A stretch of DNA of 64,000 bases from Amphibalanus amphitrite (GCF_019059575.1 NW_024881627.1:955545-1019544), one strand, 5' to 3'; shown: positions 11,451-22,740, numbered from the stretch's first letter. Program-made: numbers and translations. Notes: generated by a model not told the origin, from the sequence alone.

Positions 11451-12624
11451 CCTTCGCCCCAGTGGGGGGGGGCATATGTTACCACCCTGTCGCGTTTTTC
11501 GCGTGTGAATAAAAAACCGCGGCGCGTAGCGCCGCGCCGCTTGGGGTAGCTTTTGGTACATCAATTTTGGACAATGTGTGAAATTTTTGACCCCAGGTCA
11601 TGTCAGGTCAGGTCACCAGGTCAAGTTAACTGACCAAGCCTTAAAAAAAGTTTGCAATCATGTCCAGCCTGCAGTGTTTGTCAGAAAGGTTTTAAACTTG
11701 GTGGATTGCATGCTGTTATGGGAGCCTACAATTTGTATATCTCGGATTTTTTATATCCGTGACCTAAGGTCAGGTCAGTGGCATGACCTTTCCATTACAA
11801 GTCAATGGAGAAAAATGAAAATGCCTCTAGATCCGTGTGTACGCATAGGAACAGTCCAAATATTTCAGAATCACAATGATTTAGTCCACTCGTGATGACC
11901 AAGGTGTCATTTTTGCTGATAGCCTCTAGAAAGGTCATCCAAGGTCATTTGAGGCTACAAACAGTTTTTTACCAATAACTCGCGATTGGAAAGAGATAGA
12001 ACGCTGGGGATGGTCTCATTGTGTTTGTCTTGTTGAGACGCATCGACTGATATGCAACATGACCTTTTCCGGTCAGGTGATGACCTTGACCTGAGGTCAA
12101 ATTTTTAAGTTGACCTTTCAAGGTCAAATTATAGTTCATTCGACGCGTCTCGGTGAGGGGAACACGAATCTGGCAATAGAAATGTCGTGGCTTTTTGTAG
12201 TCGAAAGTTATTGTCGAAAAACACTTTTCGTAAAAACAGCTATTTTTGGAGTTTTTGCCCTCTGGAGGCTAAACCGTTGACCTGAGGACAATATTGATAA
12301 TGACCTTTTCAAAAGAAGAGTTCAAAAGCTATCGATTGCTTTTCCATGCGTTTTTCTAGCTACCATAGTTCCTGAGATAGCGGCATGTTTTCTGAAAAAT
12401 ATAATGACAATTGGCAAATTTTGACCTTTGATGACCTCTGGTGACCCCAATATTGCTCTAAGGTGAAAAATGACCGCAATACTTTCAAACGTACGTATTG
12501 AGAGCTATCGACTGCTTTTTACCGCGTCTTTCTAGCCCTCTTAGTTTTTGAGTTAGAGGTGGGTGGTAACATATGCCCCCCCTCACTAGGGCGAAGTTGG
12601 CCGAGACCGCCACTGGGGCGCGGG
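11451..12624. mobile_element. CCCGCGCCCC-family element nested in the hAT element
   Basis: The left end CTTCGCCCCAGTGGGGG...catatgttaccaccc (11452-11489) is repeated inverted at 12560-12596 (gggtggtaacatatgcccccc...gggcgaag). The right side then adds a further ccactggggcgcggg, giving an outer terminus at 12624. ATAT borders both outer ends (11447-11450 and 12625-12628). The interior is non-coding and dense in TGACCT/AGGTCA. The plus-strand open frame at 11578-11895 does not look like a gene. Confidence 0.6.
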
Positions 12625-12628
12625 ATAT

Positions 12629-14780
12629 CAAGTTGAACAAGTTATGAAATTTTGGTTGATAAACGCAAGTTGATCGGGCTCATATATCAGCAAGAAAAAG
12701 TAAAATTAAAAGAGCTTATTGTCCAAAAACAAGCTATAATATTGCAGACCTTGGAGCAATACTGAAGAGTACGCTGAGCAGGATCATGCCAGAAAATGTT
12801 GACTGATGAGCGCATATTGATGTATTGGTATGAATATTGAATGATAACTTACAACAGCAAGATAAATTAGTGCTAACTATCAAGTTAAAATCTAGAATGA
12901 ATGGACTTGGGCAGTTTTACTATGCTTAGATGCTATGCAGATTGTAATGTGCATCAGGTACTCAGTGTCTGGCCAAATGAAACTCAAACATGTGATCATT
13001 CCATTGCTACTGGAGGAGAAAGCTTGGATCACTAAATCCACTTTATGTTGATTTTGATATTAATCATCATCACTGTATTTCTTGAAAAAAAGGATTGTAG
13101 ACTGTAGTAAAATTGTCAATGTGACAATCCATGCAACGTAGTGATCATATTATGTGTTCATAGTCATTCGCGATAGTCATTATTGGTCCAATATGCAATG
13201 GCAAAGCTCTCAGTCTCAGCGTTTCTTCCTGTGGATGGCCAGCAGTGACTCAGAGCTGAGAAGTATTAGTTTTCTTCATAGGGCTGGGATGAAAAGTACT
13301 GAGGGTAATCTTCCACCAAGGAACTCTACTTTGACATGGTATGAGATGTAGGCACAAGTAGGTAGGTGCTCAGTTCCTATAGTCAGTAGTTGTGTATGTT
13401 TAGTCGGGTTAGCTTAGATCAGATTGTTAGTTTTTTAATTTGCCAAATGTCCATAAAAATGTGACCTGAGCAATGAGCATGCCTGAACCTGACTAACCTG
13501 ACAGCTGACCTAACCTCAATCATCACACATATTTGCAGCCTACCCAAGACCTGCATGGCAGTAGCACCCAGTTACAGGTAGGTACTCACCCTAACTCAAT
13601 CTTACCTGCTAACCTTCAACTTGCCAAAAGTTAGCTCACATTGCCAAGCTGTGTCCAGGGAAACAGTCAACTGAGAAACTGGCTCATTGGGTGGCTGGTG
13701 TGAGTCTGTGCATTTAAAGTGTTTCTTCTCTGAAGCTGCTCTGCACTGCTGTATGTCATGTTAGATGCTCAGAAAATGTGGGAAATGATTACTAAGTTAC
13801 TTTAGTGCTTTGTTAATGCTTGAGACATGAACAAGTACAGATCCTGCAGGGTACAGCTATGAGTCAGAGTTAGGTGCTAGGTGAGTATGTTATGTGAATG
13901 TGCTGTTCCCTGTTTGACCGTAAGTATACAAACAAGCACAGGGTCACAGTTATATTCAATCTCCACATAAACATACAACAAAAACGGCCATATAGCCCAA
14001 CTCCGAACACACCACGGATAACTTAAGCCTTTGAAGGCACAAAAATGTTTTGATTAACAGGACAGGTTTACAATATATCCTCTGTCCTTGGGGGGATCTT
14101 GCTGCCAAGTTGAGGTATGATGACTGAACTTCAGGATTGATCAACCTTTTCTTAGCCACTGCTTATATATGAGAAAGACCAAATGCTTGTTTGTTTTGAT
14201 TTACAGGACATGTATACAATATATCCTCTGTCCTTGGGGGATCTTGCTGCCAAGTTGAGGTACAATGACTGACTGAACTTCAGGACTGATCAACCTTTTC
14301 TTAGCCACTGCTTATAAACGAGAAAGACCAAATGCTTGTTTGTAAACTGCGTTGAAAATTTAATGATCCACCTTCAATTCTGACATGAAGGCGCAAATGA
14401 AATAGTTTCCTCTCCTTTTGGAATACACAAAGCAAAATATTTAATAAATTTTAGTGGATGGACAAGAGCAATTAGTATTAACATAGCTTTCCCTCAAATT
14501 AACTTCTGGCACTGTTTTGATGAATTTCACTGACGCTTATTCGCTTCATATTTTGTAACAAACGCGCTAAAACTGCAATATAACAGCACTATATGCTTCT
14601 TGACAAAATGCAATAGTATTAAAAATTTAGCCCTGATGGCATTCATTCTTAGTGGAAACGTAATTACAAAATATTTTGTAGTAACTATTAAATTTCGGGC
14701 GAAAACAGTGCACGGTTTAAAAAAGAATCATTCCAATGACGGTCCATTCTTGCGGTCCTGAAATCGCCACTATTTCCGGC
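12629..14780. other. AT-rich non-coding interior of the hAT element
   Basis: No exon or RNA gene was recognised. It holds the 146-bp tandem duplication listed separately and several short frames without family features. Confidence 0.3.
14057..14348. repeat. Two-copy 146-bp tandem duplication
   Basis: The block starting acaggacaggtttacaata at 14057 is repeated from 14203 with few differences. Shared text includes tcctctgtccttgggg, cttgctgccaagttgagg, atcaaccttttcttagccac and gaaagaccaaatgcttgttt. Confidence 0.75.
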
Positions 14781-14788
14781 CTCTCCAA

Positions 14789-15961
14789 CGCAACTCGTTG
14801 TCCAGACGTAAATATGCAGTTCAGATACAGGTTAAGGAAAGTCTATGACGACAATATACGAGTCTATGCACGAATCACACGCGGACCTAAGGCGCGGATT
14901 CAAGGGCCTCATACCAGGGTATATAGAATTACGGCCTTGATTGATGGCCTTGGCCGAGTGCGCTGGACAGAGCTGCGGAGTCGATGGATTTTAGGCGACT
15001 CTGACTCCGACTCCGACTCAGACTTTCAAAAACCAACTCCGACCCCGACTCCGACTCCGCGCAGAACTGTCGACTCCGACCGACTCCAACTCCCGACTCC
15101 GACTCCGCAGCACTGCCAGGACTGCGGAGTCGATTGATTTTCGGTGACTCCAACTCCGACTCCAGATACGGTTTCCAAAATCGACTCCGACTCTGACTCG
15201 ACTCCGGGCAGATCTGTCGACTCCGACCGACTCCGACTCCGACTCCGACTCCGCAGCCCTGGCGCTGGATGTTGGATTTGAAGGCCGTGTTGGTGTTACA
15301 CCTATTAGACTGTAATTTGTGTTGGATTTGTGGGTGGTGCTGTTTCTGTACCTGTGGTGCAAGATGGAAAAAGATGTTTTTTTTTCTCGGAAAAAAATTG
15401 AATCTTCAGGCTTTTCAAACATCGACCGTCGACGTGAACTGCAAAGATGATACCTCAACCTTGACTTTGGGATGTAGGACGTCAAAACCCGAGAAGAGTT
15501 CAGAAACTGGCTTGAAATTTACTGTTCTTCTACCTCAACTACTCTGAACAGCTTCAGACTACTAGCAAGTGGCGATGGGCACAGGAATCTGTCCCACCAA
15601 GCCACAACTCTAAACCCTCACACGAGCAGAGCACATTTCGTTTACCATAATGCTGCATGACGCAACAGCCTCAGGTTCTTTCGCCGCAACTTCTGCGTCG
15701 GATATACCCGATAAATCGTTCGCAGTGTAGTTGACTATTAAAGGCATCAGAGCAGTGGTCTTCGAGCCCTCCCATCGGCCGTGCACATCTCGGAACCCGC
15801 TCCCATCGGCCGTGCAGATCTCTCTGAGCCGCCTGCCGGCGGCGCCTCCAGAGCCGAGCGGGCCCCCATGCGCATGCCCCGGACGCGAGTGACGACACCG
15901 TGACGTCACCCGCCCGGGCTGTGCGTAGCGTGTAGCACTATTGGGAATTTGCGGCCGGGCC
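14789..15961 (-). repeat. Inverted-pair repeat, right copy, interrupted
   Basis: The inverted counterparts of the 10811-11019 ends lie at 14789-14818 (gcaactcgttgtccagacgt...) and 15921-15961 (gtgcgtagcgtgtagcac, then attgggaatttgcggccgggcc). About 1.1 kb separates them here, against about 140 bp in the left copy. Part of the difference is the hAT MITE inserted at 14968-15261. Confidence 0.45.
14968..15261. mobile_element. 294-bp hAT MITE built of GGAGTCG repeats
   Basis: The ends are CAGAGCTGCGGAGTCG (14968) and the inverse of CAGGGCTGCGGAGTCG (15261). They are flanked by a perfect 8-bp duplication, GCGCTGGA (14960-14967 and 15262-15269). The interior consists of two diverged halves made mostly of GACTCC hexamers with a conserved cgattgattttcggtgactc-like spacer. 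Open frames through it (Ser/Asp- or Glu/Ser-rich) are artefacts of the hexamer. Confidence 0.85.
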
Positions 15962-16500
15962 ATTGTCATATTTGGACAAAAATAGAGATGTTTGGCCTTG
16001 GCGTAGATAAGAAAGTGAAAATGATCGTGAATACATGAGTCGGCTCTTTAAAAGAACACGGATGAAAGGGGGGGCCAAAAGATATGTTGGCCCCCCCTTT
16101 CAGCGTCAAAGGGGGGGCCATGGCCCCGTTGGCCCCCCCCCTGGATCCGCCCTTGAGTTAGGGTCTGTTCCCGTCGCTCCTCCCAAAAAATCTCGGATGA
16201 GGTTGGATTAGCTTGGAGGAGAGCCGTTTCAGAGGAGCCACGGGAACATTTTCGCGAGGAAATCAGCTGTTTGCGGGCTGTAACGGTCGGCGATTTATGG
16301 CGCACAAACATAAATCAAGAGATAATGATCGCTTTCTAATAAAATAACCTTAGATTACGTCCATCAATTTAGCAGCAGATTGATATTCGCGAATATCAAA
16401 CTAAAAATTCGATATTCGGACGGGGAACGCAATAACTTAAGAACCAGTGAACCGATTTTGATGAAAATGCCCTCATTCGATTCCTCGTTCCTTATTGCAG

Positions 16501-19452
16501 GTTGACAGCGATTTCCAGGTCACTAGGTCATGACCTTCAAGGTCAGGGTCAAGGTCAAAGGACGGGGAACGCTCTACAGCCTTAAGTTACCGTCCGATTG
16601 ACTTGTAAATGGTCTCAATCGATTCCTCGACCCCGATTCCAGGTTGACAGCGATTTCCAGGTCACTAGGTCATGACCTTCAAGGTCAAGGTCAAGGTCAA
16701 AGGACGGGGAACGCTCTACAGCCTAAAGTTACCGTCCGATTGGCTTGTAAATGGTCTCAATCGATTCCTCGACCCCGATTCCAGGTTGACAGCGATTTCC
16801 AGGTCACTAGGTCATGACCTTCAAGGTCAAGGTCAAGGTTCGCGAATATCAAACTAACAATTCGATATTCGGACGGGGAACGCAATAACTCAAGAACCAG
16901 TGAACCGATTTTGATGAAAAGACCCTCATTCGATTCCTCGTCCCTCATTGCAGGTTGACAGCGATTTCCAGGTCACTAGGTCATGACCTTCAAGGTCAAG
17001 GTCAAGGGCAAAGGACGGGGAACGCTCTACAGCCTAAAGTTACCGTCCGATTGGCTTGTAAATGGTCTCAATCGATTCCTCGACCCCGATTCCAGGTTGA
17101 CAGCGATTTTCAGGTCACTAGGTCATGACCTTCAAGGTCAAGGTCAAGGTCAAAGGACGGGGAACGCTCTACAGCCTAAAATTACCGTCCGATTGGCTTG
17201 TAAATGGTCTCAATCGATTCCTCGACCCCGATTCCAGGTTGACAGCGATTTCCAGGTCACTAGGTCATGACCTTCAAGGTCAAGGTCAAGGTCAAAGGAC
17301 GGGGAACGCTCTGCAGCGTAAAGTTACCGTCCGATTGGCTTGTAAATGGTCTCAATCGATTCCTCGACCCCGATTTCAGGTTGACAGCGATTTTCAGGTC
17401 ACTAGGTCATGACCTTCAAGGTCAGGGTCAAGGTCAAAGGACGGGGAACGCTCTACAGCCTAAAGTTACCGTCCGATTGGCTTGTAAATGGTCTCAATCG
17501 ATTCCTCGACCCCGATGCCAGGTTGACAGCGATTTCCAGGTCACTAGGTCATGACCTTCAAGGTCAAGGTCAAGGTCAAAGGACGGGGAACGCTCTGCAG
17601 CGTAAAGTTACCGTCCGATTGGCTTGTAAATTGTCTCAATCGATTCCTCGACCCCGATTCCAGGTTGACAGCGATTTTCAGGTCACTAGGTCATGACCTT
17701 CAAGGTCAAGGTCAAGGTCAAAGGACGGGGAACGCTCTACAGCCTAAAGTTACCGTCCGATTGGCTTGTAAATGGTCTCAATCGATTCCTCGACCCGGAT
17801 TCCAGCTTGACAGCGATTTCCAGGTCACTAGGTCATGACCTTCAAGGTCAAGGTCAAGGTCAAAGGACGGGGAACGCTCTACAGCCTAAAGTTACCGTCC
17901 GATTGGCTTGTAAATGGTCTCAATCGATTCCTCGACCCCGATTCCAGGTTGACAGCGATTTTCAGGTCACTAGGTCATGACCTTCAAGGTCAAGGTCAAG
18001 GTCAAAGGACGGGGAACGCTCTACAGCCTAAAATTACCGTCCGATTGGCTTGTAAATGGTCTCAATCGATTCCTCGACCCCGATTCCAGGTTGACAGCGA
18101 TTTCCAGGTCACTAGGTCATGACCTTCAAGGTCAAGGTCAAGGTCAAAGGACGGGGAACGCTCTGCAGCGTAAAGTTACCGTCCGATTGGCTTGTAAATG
18201 GTCTCAATCGATTCCTCGACCCCGATTTCAGGTAGACAGCGATTTTCAGGTCACTAGGTCATGACCTTCAAGGTCAGGGTCAAGGTCAAAGGACGGGGAA
18301 CGCTCTACAGCCTAAAGTTACCGTCCGATTGGCTTGTAAATGGTCTCAATCGATTCCTCGACCCCGATTCCAGGTTGACAGCGATTTCCAGGTCACTAGG
18401 TCATGACCTTCAAGGTCAGGGTCAAGGTCAAAGGACGGGGAACGCTCTACAGCCTAAAGTAACCGTCCGATTGGCTTGTAAATGGTCTCAATCGATTCCT
18501 CGACCCCGATTTCATGTTGACAGCGATTTCCAGGTCACTAGGTCATGACCTTCAAGGTCAAGGTCAAGGTTCGCGAATATCAAACTAACAATTCGATATT
18601 CGGACGGGGAACGCAATAACTCAAGAACCAGTGAACTGATTTTGATGAAAAGACCCTCATTCGATTCCTCGTTCCTCATTGCAGGTTGACAGCGATTTCC
18701 AGGTCACTAGGTCATGACCTTCAAGGTCAAGGTCAAGGTCAAAGGACGGGGAACGCTCTACAGCCTAAAGTTACCGTCCGATTGGCTTGTAAATGGTCTC
18801 AATCGATTCCTCGACCCCGATTCCAGGTTGACAGCGATTTTCAGGTCACTAGGTCATGACCTTCAAGGTCAAGGTCAAGGTCAAAGGACGGGGAACGCTC
18901 TACAGCCTAAAGTTACCGTCCGATTGGCTTGTAAATGGTCTCAATCGATTCCTCGACCCCGATTCCAGGTTGACAGCGATTTCCAGGTCACTAGGTCATG
19001 ACCTTCAAGGTCAAGGTCAAGGTCAAAGGACGGGGAACGCTCTACAGCCTAAAATTACCGTCCGATTGGCTTGTAAATGGTCTCAATCGATTCCTCGACC
19101 CCTATTCCAGGTTGACAGCGATTTCCAGGTCACTAGGTCATGACCTTTAAGGTCAAGGTCAAGGTCAAAGGACGGGGAACGCTCTGCAGCGTAAAGTTAC
19201 CGTCCGATTGGCTTGTAAATGGTCTCAATCGATTCCTCGACCCCGATTCCAGGTTGACAGCGATTTTCAGGTCACTAGATCATGACCTTCAAGGTCAAGG
19301 TCAAGGTCAAAGGACGGGGAACGCTCTACAGCCTAAAGTTACCGTCCGATTGGCTTGTAAATGGTCTCAATCGATCCTCGACCCCGATTCCAGGTTGACA
19401 GCGATTTCCAGGTCACTAGGTCATGACCTTCAAGGTCAAGGTCAAGGTCAAA
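16501..19452 (+). repeat. Forward array of 142-bp units (left arm)
   Basis: About 18-19 head-to-tail units of 142 bp run from 16501 to the turn at about 19452. They are interrupted by two spacer variants that begin tcgcgaatatcaaactaac (16840 and 18571) and carry gaaccagtgaaccgattttg. Units differ by a few substitutions, such as ctctacagcctaaag versus ctctgcagcgtaaag. Confidence 0.9.
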
Positions 19453-21790
19453 CCTTGACCATGGAATCGGGGTCGAGGAATCGATTGAGACCATTTACAA
19501 GCCAATCGGACGGTAACTTTAGGCTGTAGAGCGTTCCCCGTCCTTTGACCTTGACCTTGACCTTGAAGGTCATGACCTAGTGACCTGGAAATCGCTGTGA
19601 ACCTGGAATCGGGGTCGAGGAATCGATTGAGACCATTTACAAGCCAATCGGACGGTAACTTTACGCTGCAGAGCGTTCCCCGTCCTTTGACCTTGACCTT
19701 GACCTTGAAGGTCATGACCTAGTGACCTGGAAATCGCTGTCAACCTGGAATCGGGGTCGAGGAATCGATTGAGACCATTTACAAGCCAATCGGACGGTAA
19801 CTTTAGGCTGTAGAGCGTTCCCCGTCCTTTGACCTTGACCTTGACCTTGAAGGTCATGACCTAGTGACCTGGAAATCGCTGTCAACCTGGAATCGGGGTC
19901 GAGGAATCGATTGAGACCATTTACAAGCCAATCGGACGGTAACTTTAGGCTGTAGAGCGTTCCCCGTCCTTTGACCTTGACCTTGACCTTGAAGGTCATG
20001 ACCTAGTGACCTGGAAATCGCTGTCAACCTGCAGTGAGGAACGAGGAATCGAATGAGGGTCTTTTCATCAAAATCGGTTCACTGGTTCTTGAGTTATTGC
20101 GTTCCCCGTCCGAATATCGAATTGTTAGTTTGATATTCGCGAACCTTGACCTTGACCTTGAAGGTCATGACCTAGTGACCTGGAAATCGCTGTCTACATG
20201 GAATCGGGGTCGAGGAATCGATTGAGACCATTTACAAGCCAATCGGACGGTAACTTTAGGCTGTAGAGCGTTCCCCGTCCTTTGACCTTGACCTTGACCT
20301 TGAAGGTCATGACCTAGTGACCTGAAAATCGCTGTCAACCTGGAATCGGGGTCGAGGAATCGATTGAGACCATTTACAAGCCAATCGGACGGTTACTTTA
20401 GGCTGTAGAGCGTTCCCCGTCCTTTGACCTTGACCTTGACCTTGAAGGTCATGACCTAGTGACCTGGAAATCGCTGTCAAGCTGGAATCCGGGTCGAGGA
20501 ATCGATTGAGACCATTTACAAGCCAATCGGACGGTAACTTTAGGCTGTAGAGCGTTCCCCGTCCTTTGACCTTGACCTTGACCTTGAAGGTCATGACCTA
20601 GTGACCTGAAAATCGCTGTCAACCTGGAATCGGGGTCGAGGAATCGATTGAGACAATTTACAAGCCAATCGGACGGTAACTTTACGCTGCAGAGCGTTCC
20701 CCGTCCTTTGACCTTGACCTTGACCTTGAAGGTCATGACCTAGTGACCTGGAAATCGCTGTCAACCTGGAATCGGGGTCGAGGAATCGATTGAGACCATT
20801 TACAAGCCAATCGGACGGTAACTTTACGCTGTAGAGCGTTCCCCGTCCTTTGACCTTGACCCTGACCTTGAAGGTCATGACCTAGTGACCTGAAAATCGC
20901 TGTCAACCTGAAATCGGGGTCGAGGAATCGATTGAGACCATTTACAAGCCAATCGGACGGTAACTTTACGCTGCAGAGCGTTCCCCGTCCTTTGACCTTG
21001 ACCTTGACCTTGAAGGTCATGACCTAGTGACCTGGAAATCGCTGTCAACCTGGGATCGGGGTCGAGGAATCGATTGAGACCATTTACAAGCCAATCGGAC
21101 GGTAATTTTAGGCTGTAGAGCGTTCCCCGTCCTTTGACCTTGACCTTGACCTTGAAGGTCATGACCTAGTGACCTGAAAATCGCTGTCAACCTGGAATCG
21201 GGGTCGAGGAATCGATTGAGACCATTTACAAGCCAATCGGACGGTAACTTTAGGCTGTAGAGCGTTCCCCGTCCTTTGACCTTGACCTTGACCTTGAAGG
21301 TCATGACCTAGTGACCTGGAAATCGCTGTCAACCTGCAATGAGGAACGAGGAATCGAATGAGGGTCTTTTCATCAAAATCGGTTCACTGGTTCTTGAGTT
21401 ATTGCGTTCCCCGTCCGAATATCGAATTGTTAGTTTGATATTCGCGAACCTTGACCTTGACCTTGAAGGTCATGACCTAGTGACCTGGAAATCGCTGTCA
21501 ACCTGGAATCGGGGTCGAGGAATCGATTGAGACCATTTACAAGCCAATCGGACGGTAACTTTAGGCTGTAGAGCGTTCCCCGTCCTTTGACCTTGACCTT
21601 GACCTTGAAGGTCATGACCTAGTGACCTGGAAATCGCTGTCAACCTGGAATCGGGGTCGAAGAATCGATTGAGACCATTTATAAGTCAATCGGACGGTAA
21701 CTTAAGGCTGTAGAGCGTTCCCCGTCCTTTGACCTTGACCCTGACCTTGAAGGTCATGACCTAGTGACCTGGAAATCGCTGTCAACCTGC
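19453..21790 (-). repeat. Reverse array of 142-bp units (right arm)
   Basis: About 13-14 units lie in inverse orientation, with the two spacer variants ending at 20142 and 21447. Rare variants of the left arm recur in mirror order, for example acaatttaca at about 20655 (left-arm tgtaaattgt at 17627) and gctggaatccggg at about 20480 (left-arm cccggattccagc at about 17795). Confidence 0.9.
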
Positions 21791-22246
21791 AATAAGGAAC
21801 GAGGAATCGAATGAGGGCATTTTCATCAAAATCGGTTCACTGGTTCTTAAGTTATTGCGTTCCCCGTCCGAATATCGAATTTTTAGTTTGATATTCGCGA
21901 ATATCAATCTGCTGCTCAATTGATGGACGTCCTTAGATTAATATCAAGCATTACTATTTAAAGATATCCAATCGTCATCAATCACTAAAATCATTTCCAC
22001 TTCCCTCAAAGCTCATTTATAAACAATTCACATTTGTATTACGTGCGCCAAATATGTCTACGCAAGAGCCTCCTTCAAAAAACCAACTTTCGTTTGGGAT
22101 GAGGGAGGAGGTAAATAGTGGTGGTGAGATGTGAAATCAAGATGAGCTTGGAGGAGCTTGGAGGAGCGACGGGAACGATTTTTTGAAACGAGAGGAGGTT
22201 AGAGGAGCTTGGAGGAGGTTAGAGGAGCGACGGGAACAAACCCTTA

Positions 22247-22582
22247 GATACTTACCCATATGGTAGTTATGAGGCGTGTATGGTAGCAAATAATAGGTTC
22301 AATAACGGCGCAGCTGTGACTCATAATTTGCCACTTCACAGTGAAGAGCTAGTAGGAGGGCTAGGAGGTTGTTGAATATAATTCGTGTTTTATATTTGTA
22401 TGAAACAAAAATGTAAAGCCGATAGTTACAAGCTACAATTTACAAGCTGTAAATAGATGTCACGATGGTGTCATATGCTATATGAACATGCACTGATGAG
22501 TGATTTTTAGTAGCTTTAGATCACATAGTGTGTTGCATGCCTCAGATGCCTGTCACTCGGATTCATTATCTTTATGCTTTCC
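22247..22582. other. Non-coding gap after the Harbinger-like element
   Basis: No exon, RNA gene or clear repeat was seen. Confidence 0.3.
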
Positions 22583-22629
22583 TTCATTCATTCATTCATT
22601 CATTCATTCATTCATTCATTCATTCATTC
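22583..22629. repeat. (TTCA)n microsatellite
   Basis: Eleven near-perfect TTCA tetranucleotides occur in a row. Confidence 0.95.
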
Positions 22630-22740
22630 CCTCAATCATTGTTGGTTATGCTTGAATAGTGTCCAGAAGAAATCTTGAATTTAAATACTAGTTGTAGTGT
22701 CATAAGGGTTTCTTGCAATTCTACAACACAACATCACATG

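Larger units (their letters stand above)
4763..16155 (-). mobile_element. 11.4-kb hAT element carrying its transposase
   Basis: The left end reads CAAGGGCGGATCCAGGGG at 4763. The right end at 16155 is the exact inverted copy, and both continue into G-runs and ggggggcca motifs. The copies are flanked by a perfect 8-bp duplication, AGTTAGGG (4755-4762 and 16156-16163). Inside, on the minus strand, lies a long hAT transposase frame (5889-8381). The span is inflated by later insertions, including a CCCGCGCCCC-type element (about 11451-12624) and a 294-bp hAT MITE (14968-15261). A second, weaker match to the terminal repeat (gcgcccttg near 5011) lacks matching flanks. I therefore take 16155 as the true partner end, mainly because of the 8-bp duplication plus 18 identical terminal bases. 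Confidence 0.75.
16357..21930. mobile_element. Foldback-type element: palindromic arrays of 142-bp units
   Basis: This is a 5574-bp palindrome flanked by the 9-bp direct duplication CCTTAGATT (16348-16356 and 21931-21939). Its ends are (a)cgtccatcaattTagcagcag and the inverse of (a)cgtccatcaattGagcagcag, followed in both arms by the 16-bp palindrome GATATTCGCGAATATC. The left arm (to about 19452) and right arm (from about 19453) consist of 142-bp tandem units in opposite orientation, with spacer variants at matching places. Each unit contains aggtcatgaccttcaaggtc, ggacggggaacgctctacag, accgtccgattggcttgtaa and tcgattcctcgaccccgatt. The unit length is not a multiple of three, and the many 95-residue frames are repeat artefacts. 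Long inverted arrays of tandem units with a 9-bp duplication and no enzyme are the hallmark of Foldback (FB) elements. A MULE with long terminal repeats is the alternative. Confidence 0.8.
16161..22243. mobile_element. PIF/Harbinger-like MITE split by a foldback element
   Basis: The left end GGGTCTGTTCCCGTCGCTCC (16161) is matched by the inverse of GGGTTTGTTCCCGTCGCTCC at 22243. TTA flanks both sides (16158-16160 and 22244-22246). A 3-bp TTA duplication and a GGGTCTGTT-type terminus are features of PIF/Harbinger elements. After removing the insertion at 16357-21930 and its 9-bp duplication, about 500 bp of element remains with no coding region. The right half repeats a ggaggagcgacgggaac motif internally. 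Confidence 0.65.

Noticed and set aside
15018..15485. Ser/Glu/Arg-repeat frame resembling an SR protein
   Set aside because: It runs through GGAGTCG hexamers of a MITE with defined ends and an 8-bp duplication.
16672..21615. More than twenty near-identical 61-129-codon frames (MTFKVKVKVKGRGTL...) suggesting a gene family
   Set aside because: They are frames through 142-bp tandem repeats. The unit is not divisible by three, each frame stops within two units, and the mirror arm gives the same frames on the other strand.
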